A DNA stretch of 64,000 nucleotides from positions 124,001-188,000 of the forward strand of contig JAWKTB010000002.1 in NCBI GenBank assembly GCA_041402005.1, in the 5' to 3' direction. A program made the translations under genes and the position numbers. Of this stretch, positions 16,743 through 23,841 are shown in pieces. The notes under the pieces are model-generated. The model searched no databases and had not been told where the DNA came from. It worked only from the letters and a program-made list of their open reading frames with translations. The stretch's first letter is position 1. Each line of letters begins with the position of its first letter. The DNA is from JAJRXR01 sp041402005. GTDB taxonomy: Bacteria; Planctomycetota; Phycisphaerae; Phycisphaerales; UBA1924.

Positions 16743-17153
16743 CTACGGGCCTTCTTCGAGGGGGGGCGTCATCGGGCCGTGGGTGTGCGTGCTGTCGCCG
16801 TGGGCGACGAGGACCTGGTGCCCGCAGTAGGGGCACTGTGGTGGGAGCGTGCCGTGCCCCCAGAGTTCGAGGTAGCGACCGCAGTTGTGGCAGGGTTGGG
16901 CGCGGGCGGTGTTCTTGCCGCCGCACTCGGGGCAGGTGATGCGTCCCTCGAAATCGGGGCCCTCCTGCTTGGCCATGGCGCCGACGGTGAGGGTGAACTC
17001 CGCGCCGCAGGCGGGGTCGCGGCAGACCCACATGGTGAGGCGGTCGAGGCTCTCGGTCTCGCCCGGGCCGCCCCGAGAGAGGATGGTGACGACGACGGCG
17101 CCCACGACGCAGGCGATCGCGATGATCGAGAGGGTGATGTTCTTGGGGGTCAA
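16743..17153 (-). CDS. Membrane-anchored zinc-ribbon protein
   Basis: About 136 residues: one N-terminal transmembrane helix followed by a soluble part with four Cys pairs, including CRDPACG, CPECGG, CHNCG and CPYCGH, typical of tandem zinc ribbons. The C-terminus is His/Thr/Pro-rich. A TTG at 17153 is proposed because GGAG lies six bases upstream and it starts after the preceding stop. An ATG at 17204 would overlap the upstream pseudopilin gene by 28 bp. It sits between two paralogous pseudopilin genes on the same strand, which suggests a joint role. Confidence 0.65.
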   Translation of the reverse strand: MTPKNITLSIIAIACVVGAVVVTILSRGGPGETESLDRLTMWVCRDPACGAEFTLTVGAMAKQEGPDFEGRITCPECGGKNTARAQPCHNCGRYLELWGHGTLPPQCPYCGHQVLVAHGDSTHTHGPMTPPLEEGP

Positions 17154-17176
17154 GGCGCGCTCCGGGTCGGTGGGGG

Positions 17177-18055
17177 TCAGCCTTCGAAGGGGGGCTCCCA
17201 CCATTCCTCGTGCGGGCGGTGGTCATTGTTCCACTTGGCGCGGGCCTGGTCCTCGCGCTTGGTGAGGTCGTCGTAGGAGATGCGCTTGGCGTGCCCGTCG
17301 ATGAAGAGGGCAACGGAGCCGTCGGCATGTCGACGGCTTGGGAGGTCGTCGAGGTCGTCCTGGCTGCTTGTCTTGCGGGGGCTGCAGGAGAAGTCGGTGA
17401 CGCCGTCAGGCTCGACGTCCATGATGGCGTACATGTCGGCAGGCTGGAAGATCCGGTTCTCGCTGATGCCCCAGAGGTTCTGAGAGTTGACGTTGTCCAA
17501 GTAGTCGGGGACGGTGGGGTCGTCGGCGTGGGCGCCGAGGCCGAGGATGGGGGCGGCGCCAATCTCGAAGTAGCTCTGCACGCCGAACTCGTTGTACCCG
17601 TAGGTGAAGAACTGGCGCCCGCGGGTGGGCATCTCGCCCGGGAGGAAGCCGAAGCGCTCGGTCTGGGTCTGCTCCTGGGGCTGCGTCCAGACGTGCGAGG
17701 AGGTGGTGTCGAGGGTGAACTTCCAGTGGTAGTCCTCGATGGTGGAGGGGCAGTTGAAGACCTCGGTGTTGTGGTCGTCGGAGAAGTTGCTGCGGATCAG
17801 GCCGGGCCAGACGTAGTAGAAGCGTGTGGAGTCGCTGATCTGGAAGTGGCCCGCAGGGAAGTACCCGCCGTCGTCGAGGACGTATGTCGAGAGCCCGATG
17901 CCCTGCTGGCGGAGCTGCGAGGCGCACTTGATGGTCTTGCTGGTCTCGCGGGCCGAGCCGAGGGCCGGGAGCAGGATCGCGATCAGGAGGGCGATGATCG
18001 CGATGACGACGAGCAGCTCGATCAACGTGAACGCGCGGCGAGAGGTTTGTCGCAT
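17177..18055 (-). CDS. Type II secretion-like pseudopilin, H-X9-DG family, copy 2
   Basis: A 292-residue paralogue of the 15808-16695 product. The N-terminal 55 residues after the leader are nearly identical (FTLIELLVVIAIIALLIAI), and long stretches such as FSDDHNTEVFNCPS and TERFGFLPGEMP are shared. Here the C-terminal signature is the canonical RHADGSVALFIDGH (H, nine residues, DG). The middle (about 170-200) is the most divergent part. The pair looks like a local gene duplication with the zinc-ribbon gene between. The ATG at 18055 has only a weak G-rich upstream site. Confidence 0.85.
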   Translation of the reverse strand: MRQTSRRAFTLIELLVVIAIIALLIAILLPALGSARETSKTIKCASQLRQQGIGLSTYVLDDGGYFPAGHFQISDSTRFYYVWPGLIRSNFSDDHNTEVFNCPSTIEDYHWKFTLDTTSSHVWTQPQEQTQTERFGFLPGEMPTRGRQFFTYGYNEFGVQSYFEIGAAPILGLGAHADDPTVPDYLDNVNSQNLWGISENRIFQPADMYAIMDVEPDGVTDFSCSPRKTSSQDDLDDLPSRRHADGSVALFIDGHAKRISYDDLTKREDQARAKWNNDHRPHEEWWEPPFEG

Positions 18056-18097
18056 CGGGGAGACCCCAGGGAGATGGAAGGGCTTGCGGACGAGACC

Positions 18098-18116
18098 CCC
18101 GCCCGTAATGGGCGGG
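18098..18116. other. GC-rich hairpin CCCGCCC/GGGCGGG
   Basis: A perfect 7-bp stem with a GTAAT loop in the leader of the pseudopilin gene, 43 bp upstream of its start. It matches the style of hairpins at 9137-9155 and 40519-40539. A role in attenuation or transcript stability is possible but not shown. Confidence 0.4.
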
Positions 18117-18262
18117 CCTGATCGACCCAGTATGGCCGAATTGGGGTCATGATGCGAGCCCGATGGCTGGGCATAGGTGTTCGCGGCGCCACCCGGTCTG
18201 CCCTACGCTGTTGACTCGCCACTCGCGGGGCGGTCGCCCGGGTCGGGCCTGAGGAGGTCATC

Positions 18263-20299
18263 ATGCGTGCTCGAATGCTCGTTGCCGGCGGGTTGCTGGC
18301 GGGGTCGTTGGTTTTGACGGCGTGCAAGACGACCGAGAGCCCGCCGACCGCCGAGCGTCCGCAGCAACGAGGGCCTCGGATGCGTGACCGAGGCCCGGCG
18401 CTGGGGGCGTACGACGAGTCGTTCCGGCGAGAGGCCGGGCTCGGGTCGCAGGACATCTTCGCCGCCCTCGAGCTCCCGACCCCGAACGATCGGCGCCTGG
18501 CCTCGGGGGCGCCCGGCCCCGGGTACTGGCAGCAGCGGTGCGACTACAAGATCGACGCGGAACTGGACGCCGAGACGCAGCGGCTCGAGGTGACCGAGCG
18601 GGTGACGTACCACAACAACTCGCCCAACGACCTCGATTACATCTGGATGCAGATGGAGCAGAACCTGTTCCGCCCGGACTCTCTGGGGACGCTGTCGCGG
18701 ACGCCGGGCGGGGTGATGAAACAGGACGAGGAGAACTTCGTCGGCGGGTTCGACGTGCACGCGCTGACCTCGGGGGGGTCGGACCTGACGTACCACGTCT
18801 ACGACACGATGGCGCGGGTGGAGCTGCCCCGGGCGCTCGAGAGCGGGCAGGAGTTCACGTTCGAGGTGTCGTACGCGTTCGACATGCCGCCGCACCTGCG
18901 CCGGATGGGCGCCGACGACGTCGAGGACGGCGTGATCTTCGAGTACGCCCAGTGGTTCCCGGCGGTCTGCAAGTACGATGACGTCTATGGCTGGAACACG
19001 CTGCCCTACCTGGGCACGGGCGAGTTCTACGCGGACTACGGGGACTACGAGGTGAACATCACCGTCCCCAGCACGCACCTCGTTGGGGCGAGCGGGGAGC
19101 TGATCAACCCGCACGATGTGCTCACGCCCGAGCAGTACGACCGGATGCAGCAGGCGTCGGGCAGCGACGAGCCCGTCGTGATCCGCTCGGTCGATGAGAT
19201 CACCGACCCGGACACGCGCCCCCAGGGGGAGGACACGCTGACGTGGCGCTTCCGGGTGCACGACGCCCGCACCTTCGCGTGGGCGAGCTCTCCGGCGTTC
19301 GCGTGGGACGCGTGCAAGGCGGACGTGACGGCGCTCGACGGGTCGCACAAGACGGTGCTCTGCCAGTCGCTGTACCCGCGCGAGGCAACGGCGTGGGCCC
19401 CCGACCACGAGGCCGGCGGCTCGAGCCTCGTCGTCAAGCACTCGATCGAGTTCTACTCGAAGCTGCTGTACCCCTACGCCTACCCGTCGATGACGAACGT
19501 CAACGGCGCCGAGGGGGGCATGGAGTACCCCGGGATCGTCTTCTGCGGGTCCCGAACCAACGCGGACGGGCTCTTCGGCGTGACCGACCACGAGGTCGGG
19601 CACTCGTGGTTCCCGATGATGGTCAACTCCGACGAGCGGAGGCACGTCTGGATGGACGAGGGCTTCAACTCGTTCATCAACATGTACTCGAGGGCGGACT
19701 GGAAGAGCGCGGACATCGACACCGAGCGGGCCAGGGACCAGACGCTGCGGATGTCGAAGGAGACGCACCGCCAGGCGATGGACACGCCCCCCGACCAGAT
19801 GTGGGGGCGGTGGCTCGGCTTCTTGGGCTACCGCAAGCCGGCGTACTCGCTCTATCTGCTGCGGGAGGTGATCCTGGGGCCTGAGCGGTTCGACACGGCG
19901 TTCCGCGAGTACGTCCACAACTGGGCGTTCAAGAGCCCGCAGCCGTCGGACTTCTTCCGCACCATGGAGAACGCCTCGGGCATGGATCTGGCCTGGTTCT
20001 GGCGGGGCTGGGTGCTGGGCTCGGGCCAGCTCGACCAGTCGGTGGACGAGGTGGTGACGGCGAGCGACACGCTGGCGTACGCGACGTTCACCTCGCGGGG
20101 CGACGTCGTGATGCCGGTGCTGTACCGCGTGACGTACGACGACGGGACGAGCGAGGACCGTCGGGCGCCGGTGGAGGCGTTCTACTCGTCGAACCGTTGG
20201 CGGGCCTGGTGGAATCCCGGGGGTCGGCAGGTCACCCGCGTGGAGATCGACCCGGACGGGCTGATGCCGGACGTCGATCGCGAGAACAACGCGCGCTGA
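18263..20299 (+). CDS. M1-family metallopeptidase, lipoprotein
   Basis: A 678-residue exported zinc peptidase. The lipobox LTAC places lipid-modified Cys21 at the N-terminus. The zinc site is complete: HEVGH (443-447) and Glu466 in WMDEGF, exactly HEXXH-x18-E as in the M1 aminopeptidase (gluzincin) family. The substrate-binding GXMEN motif appears as GGMEY, so the N-terminal-amine recognition may differ. An N-terminal beta domain and a C-terminal helical region fit the family. The ATG at 18263 follows GAGGAGGTCATC. It probably trims peptides in the periplasm. Confidence 0.9.
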   Translation: MRARMLVAGGLLAGSLVLTACKTTESPPTAERPQQRGPRMRDRGPALGAYDESFRREAGLGSQDIFAALELPTPNDRRLASGAPGPGYWQQRCDYKIDAELDAETQRLEVTERVTYHNNSPNDLDYIWMQMEQNLFRPDSLGTLSRTPGGVMKQDEENFVGGFDVHALTSGGSDLTYHVYDTMARVELPRALESGQEFTFEVSYAFDMPPHLRRMGADDVEDGVIFEYAQWFPAVCKYDDVYGWNTLPYLGTGEFYADYGDYEVNITVPSTHLVGASGELINPHDVLTPEQYDRMQQASGSDEPVVIRSVDEITDPDTRPQGEDTLTWRFRVHDARTFAWASSPAFAWDACKADVTALDGSHKTVLCQSLYPREATAWAPDHEAGGSSLVVKHSIEFYSKLLYPYAYPSMTNVNGAEGGMEYPGIVFCGSRTNADGLFGVTDHEVGHSWFPMMVNSDERRHVWMDEGFNSFINMYSRADWKSADIDTERARDQTLRMSKETHRQAMDTPPDQMWGRWLGFLGYRKPAYSLYLLREVILGPERFDTAFREYVHNWAFKSPQPSDFFRTMENASGMDLAWFWRGWVLGSGQLDQSVDEVVTASDTLAYATFTSRGDVVMPVLYRVTYDDGTSEDRRAPVEAFYSSNRWRAWWNPGGRQVTRVEIDPDGLMPDVDRENNAR

Positions 20300-20489
20300 T
20301 CGACATCGAGGGAGCGATGCCGGGGTTGGGCTTCAAGCGGTTGTCTTCCCGGACGTTCCGTGCGCGTCTGAAGAGGCGGGTGGGCGCGTGGTCGGCGTTC
20401 GGTCGGACGGGAATCGTCCGGGGTGATTTACTCATTCTTCATTCGGCGCAGATCTTGCCGGGAATGTCTTGCGTAGATTGAAGGGTACA

Positions 20490-20645
20490 TAGGGCGTAGG
20501 TGTGCGCCCAGGAGCGTCGGGTTCGAGCCCGGCATTGAGGGTTTCCCTTACAAAGGGTGACGCCAGGACTGGCGACGCACACAGGAACGCCCCGTGGGGG
20601 ATGCGGGGGCGTGACACTTGAGAGAGGCGGGGTGGGCCTCTTTCT
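20490..20645 (+). ncRNA. Candidate structured RNA of unknown class
   Basis: The heptamer gtgtgcg at 20500-20506 is complementary to cgcacac at 20576-20582 and would close a multiloop. Inside are three hairpins: cggg-ttcgag-cccg (about 20518-20531), cccttacaaaggg (about 20545-20557), and the perfect cgcca-ggac-tggcg (about 20561-20574). Downstream, acgcccc and ggggcgt pair (about 20587-20612), followed by a terminator-like hairpin at 20623-20641. There is no tRNA cloverleaf and I cannot match it to a known riboswitch, tmRNA, SRP or RNase P core. Size and layout would suit a small stable RNA such as a 6S-like RNA, but that is a guess. Confidence 0.4.
20623..20643 (+). terminator. Terminator-like hairpin after the candidate RNA
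   Basis: AGAGGC and GCCTCT form a perfect 6-bp stem around a 7-nt loop, followed only by TTC. The T-tract is short, so it is a moderate candidate for the 3' end of the structured RNA. Confidence 0.4.
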
Positions 20646-20904
20646 GGAAGAGCGGTCTCGGGCGTGAAGGCGTCCGTCATCCGATTCCCGCGTCCGCCGC
20701 CCCCCGGCGGCGCGGGCGGCCTCTCACGAGGCCGACACTCCCCCCTAGCCCGGCTCCCCCCTGGGCCGGGCGCGGACGGGCGGGCTGCCCGACTGAGCGT
20801 TGTTTGCGGCCGGCAGCTCGTCCGCTCCATTCCCCCCCTTTGCGTGCGGCGTCCGTAGCTCGTCTACGACGCCGCCGCGCGCGCTGTGCGGGATGGATCG
20901 AGAA

Positions 20905-21459
20905 TCAAGGCGCCAGCAGATCGATCACCCAGACGCCGCCCAGGGCGTAGAGCCCCGAGACCAGGTCGTCGAGCAGGATCCCCCAGCCGCCCCGGATCTT
21001 CTGGAGCGATTCGGCCGGCGGCGCCAGCGCCTTGAAGACGTCGAAGATCCTGAAGAGCAGGAACGCCGCGACGATGAAGATCAGCGTGCGCCCGGGCGTC
21101 GTCATCTGCGCGACCGGGAGCAGGAGAAGAGGGATGCACATCCCGGCGACCTCGTCGGCGACCACGTTGCTCGGGTCCTTGCCCCACCTCGCCTCCGCCC
21201 GGTCGCCCATCAGGACGACGGCGCCCGAGGCGAGCACGAGCACACCGACGATGACGGACAGGTAGATCCACCCGCGGGCGTCGGCGCCGGCGAGGATCAT
21301 CACGGCGGCGAGGAAGGCCGGCGGGAGCGAGCCCCAGGTCCCCGAGGCGGGGCGGAGGTATCCGAGGCCAAAGCAGGTGACGAGCTGGAAGCCCGACCAG
21401 ATGGCGGGCTCGTCGCGGGGGTCGCCACTCAGGATGCGTGTGTCGTCGCCGCTCGTCAT
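20905..21459 (-). CDS. pgpA: Phosphatidylglycerophosphatase A
   Basis: A 184-residue membrane enzyme that removes the phosphate from phosphatidylglycerophosphate to give phosphatidylglycerol. The family blocks are intact: GLGYLRPASGTWGS, the acidic DPSNVVADEVAGM, FRIFDVFK, and GGWGILLDDLVSG. Several hydrophobic helices lie between them. It is 60 bp downstream of pgsA on the same strand, so the two successive steps of phosphatidylglycerol synthesis are probably co-transcribed. MprF (52178-54838) would use the product. Confidence 0.93.
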   Translation of the reverse strand: MTSGDDTRILSGDPRDEPAIWSGFQLVTCFGLGYLRPASGTWGSLPPAFLAAVMILAGADARGWIYLSVIVGVLVLASGAVVLMGDRAEARWGKDPSNVVADEVAGMCIPLLLLPVAQMTTPGRTLIFIVAAFLLFRIFDVFKALAPPAESLQKIRGGWGILLDDLVSGLYALGGVWVIDLLAP

Positions 21460-21519
21460 GGGGCCCAGACTCTATCGCGGCGTCCGGGGGGGCGTGGACG
21501 ACTCGCCATGTTCCCCCGG

Positions 21520-22242
21520 TCAGGGCTTGTGGATCAGACCCCGCCCGGATCGGACGCCCTTGGCGATGTAGGGGGCGCACGAGAGAACGGTGACGAGGAC
21601 CGTGAGCCAGACCGCGAGGTGGATGGCCCACCAGGCGGGCGACGCGAGCGGGACGTCGTTCAGCGCCAGCAGCACGAGGACGAGGGGGATCACGAGGGAC
21701 TGGAGGATCATCTTGGCCTTGCCCGCGACGTCGGCGGAGAAGTCCACGCCCTGGGACTCGAAGAAGCCCCGGACCGAGGTGACGAGCAGTTCGCGGGCGA
21801 GGATGACGACCGCCATCCAGGGGGCGACGCCCGAGAGCTGGACGAGGCGCGCCTGGTCGCTTGAGTACGGGTCGACGGCGGCGAACGCCGGTGAGGCGAG
21901 GTACACGAAGGCCCCGAGGACGAGGATCTTGTCGGCGAAGGGGTCCATCACGCGACCGAACTTGCTGATGGCGTTCCACTTGCGCGCGAGGTACCCGTCG
22001 AGGGCGTCGGTCGCGGCGGCGACGACGAAGAGCGCGGCGGCGGCCAGAAGCACGTCCCGGGGCAGCGCGGGGTTGGGGTTCGGGATGCCGTCACCGAGGC
22101 GCCAGGTCGCGGGACGGTCGCCGAGCCCGATCTCGAGCAGCGCGAAGAAGGCGGCGGCGAGGAAGAGGCGGAGGATGGTGAGGGCGTTGGGGATCTTCGC
22201 TTGGAGGGGAGTTGGGGGCGGTCTGTGGGCGTCAGGGGGCAT
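21520..22242 (-). CDS. pgsA: CDP-diacylglycerol-glycerol-3-phosphate 3-phosphatidyltransferase
   Basis: A 240-residue CDP-alcohol phosphatidyltransferase that makes phosphatidylglycerophosphate from CDP-diacylglycerol and glycerol-3-phosphate in the membrane. The catalytic signature D-x2-DG-x2-AR-x8-G-x3-D-x3-D is exact: Asp79, Asp82-Gly83, Ala86-Arg87, Gly96, Asp100, Asp104. Family helices follow, with a small hydrophilic loop at about 120-150. It pairs with pgpA directly downstream. The ATG at 22242 gives a short Pro-rich cytosolic leader before the first helix. Confidence 0.93.
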   Translation of the reverse strand: MPPDAHRPPPTPLQAKIPNALTILRLFLAAAFFALLEIGLGDRPATWRLGDGIPNPNPALPRDVLLAAAALFVVAAATDALDGYLARKWNAISKFGRVMDPFADKILVLGAFVYLASPAFAAVDPYSSDQARLVQLSGVAPWMAVVILARELLVTSVRGFFESQGVDFSADVAGKAKMILQSLVIPLVLVLLALNDVPLASPAWWAIHLAVWLTVLVTVLSCAPYIAKGVRSGRGLIHKP

Positions 22243-22428
22243 GGGCGGATGGTAGTGGGAGGGTGTTCGGGATCGCCCACAGGAGCGCCGGCGTGTTGAA
22301 GGGGTGGGGGGCGGGATCTATCCTCCCGACCCGTGCGCGCGGGTGTCTCTCGTTTTCCCGTGGCGGCGAGCGGAAATCCCGCCGGACGCGTCGTTTGACC
22401 CGCCCGGCCCACCCCTGCGGGAGCGGTC

Positions 22429-23469
22429 TTGGACGCGCTGATCAGCCCGTTGGTCCTGTACTCCGCCTGCGCCCTGGGGGCGGTGGGCGTGGCGCTGGCG
22501 CTGCCCCGCAAGGGGGCGAGCTGGCGTGTGCCGGGGGCGCTCCTGGCGGCGATCGCGGGGGGCGTGGTGATCCTGGCGTTGGGCCTTGTCGCGAACGCGT
22601 CTGGGCAGCTTCCCAACGTGTACTTCTACGTCTTCTCGGCGCTGGCGCTTGGGGCGGGGCTGCGGGTGATCACGCACCACCGGCCCGTGTACTCGGCGCT
22701 GTACTTCATCCTGACGATCATCGCGTCGGCGGGGCTGTACGTGATCCTGGCGGCGGAGTTCATGGCGTTCGCGCTGATCATCATCTACGCCGGCGCGATC
22801 CTGATCACGTACCTGTTCGTGATCATGCTGGCGACGCAGGCGCCGGTCGAGGGGGACGACGAGTTCCAGGCGGATTACGACACGAAGGCGCGCGAGCCGG
22901 CGCTGGCGGCGCTGGCGGGGTTCGTGCTGCTGGCGGTGCTGACGACGATGATGTTCGGGGGGCTCAAGTCGCTCCGGGAGCCACCGGTCCAGGAGGCGGC
23001 CCGCGAGGAGCGGCTCGCGCTGGCGACGAGCCCACTGAAGATCGAGCGGGTGCTGCGCGACACGCCCAGGCGTGACGACGCGGGCGAGCCGATGCACGAC
23101 GAGCACGGCAAGCCCATGATGATGCTCGGGCCCGACGAGGAGATCGTCCGCCTGCCCCCGATCAAGGGGCAGACGATGGTGAACTTCGCGGCGGAGAACT
23201 CCGTGCTGATCCGGATGCCCGACAACACGACGCGGAGCACGAACCCGCGCGACTGGCCCGAGGAGCTCCAGGTCTCCAACGTGGAGATGGTGGGGCGGAA
23301 TCTGCTGGCAGACCATCCGGGGACGATCGAGATCGCGGGCGTGATCCTGCTGATGGCGATGCTGGGCGCGACCGTGTTGAGCCGTCGTCAGGTGGAGATC
23401 GACGAGGCGGCCAAGGCGCACGAGGCGAGGCGCCTGCACGGGCTCGACGAGGAAGGGGCGGCGGCGTGA
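22429..23469 (+). CDS. nuoJ: NADH-quinone oxidoreductase subunit J, enlarged
   Basis: A membrane subunit of the proton-pumping arm of complex I. Residues 1-165 hold the first four helices, including the conserved segment AALIIIYAGAILITYLFVIML-like region around 110-135. The last family helix, with GVILLMAMLGAT, does not appear until about residue 305. Between them about 110 hydrophilic residues (about 185-295) are inserted, making 346 residues against the usual 165-200. The TTG start at 22429 has GGGAG six bases upstream. The stop overlaps the nuoK start by four bases (GTGA). Confidence 0.9.
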   Translation: MDALISPLVLYSACALGAVGVALALPRKGASWRVPGALLAAIAGGVVILALGLVANASGQLPNVYFYVFSALALGAGLRVITHHRPVYSALYFILTIIASAGLYVILAAEFMAFALIIIYAGAILITYLFVIMLATQAPVEGDDEFQADYDTKAREPALAALAGFVLLAVLTTMMFGGLKSLREPPVQEAAREERLALATSPLKIERVLRDTPRRDDAGEPMHDEHGKPMMMLGPDEEIVRLPPIKGQTMVNFAAENSVLIRMPDNTTRSTNPRDWPEELQVSNVEMVGRNLLADHPGTIEIAGVILLMAMLGATVLSRRQVEIDEAAKAHEARRLHGLDEEGAAA

Positions 23470-23825
23470 GCGGGTTGGGCGGCTTGGTCATCGCGCAGGC
23501 GGACTACCCCCAGGCGATGGGGACGATCACGCTGGCGCACTACCTGTTCGTCTCGGGGGCGATGTTCGCCCTGGGGCTGATCGGGTTCCTGACGCGTCGG
23601 AACATGATCATCATGTTCCTGTGCACCGAGTTGATGTTCCAGGCGGCGGGGCTGGCGCTGATCGCGTTCAGCCGTTACCACCTGAACCACACGGGCCAGA
23701 CGTTCGTGATCTTCGTCTTGACGGTGGCGGCGGCGGAGGCGGCGATGGCGCTGGCCCTGGTCATCCTGCTGTTCCGCAAGCGAGAGAGTCTGAACACCGA
23801 GGACTGGACGGAGATGAGCGGGTGA
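23466..23825 (+). CDS. nuoK: NADH-quinone oxidoreductase subunit K
   Basis: A 119-residue, three-helix antiporter-like subunit of the complex I membrane arm. The two conserved membrane glutamates of NuoK are visible: one in LCTELMFQ and one in AAAEAAMALALVI. The C-terminus is a short charged tail. A GTG start overlaps the end of nuoJ (GTGA), indicating translational coupling. The order nuoJ-K-L-M-N is the standard one. An N-terminal extension of about 20 residues precedes the first helix. Confidence 0.93.
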   Translation: MSGLGGLVIAQADYPQAMGTITLAHYLFVSGAMFALGLIGFLTRRNMIIMFLCTELMFQAAGLALIAFSRYHLNHTGQTFVIFVLTVAAAEAAMALALVILLFRKRESLNTEDWTEMSG

Positions 23826-23841
23826 GCCGCGTGGGGTCCAT

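Larger units (their letters stand above)
20300..20904. other. 605-bp intergenic region with a candidate structured RNA
   Basis: No credible protein gene is seen. Reading frames present (for example 20432-20830 minus) are Pro/Arg/Gly-rich, as expected of GC-rich non-coding DNA. The segment 20490-20645 has several nested stems and is listed separately. From about 20690 to 20860 the sequence is G/C-rich without clear structure. Confidence 0.5.

Noticed and set aside
20518..20531. T-loop-like sequence gggttcgagccc suggesting a tRNA
   Set aside because: The loop has six rather than seven bases in the only pairing that fits. No acceptor stem, anticodon arm or D-arm can be placed around it.
20432..20830. 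A 132-residue frame in the intergenic region before pgpA
   Set aside because: It is Pro/Gly/Arg-rich, lacks a ribosome site and overlaps the structured segment on the other strand.
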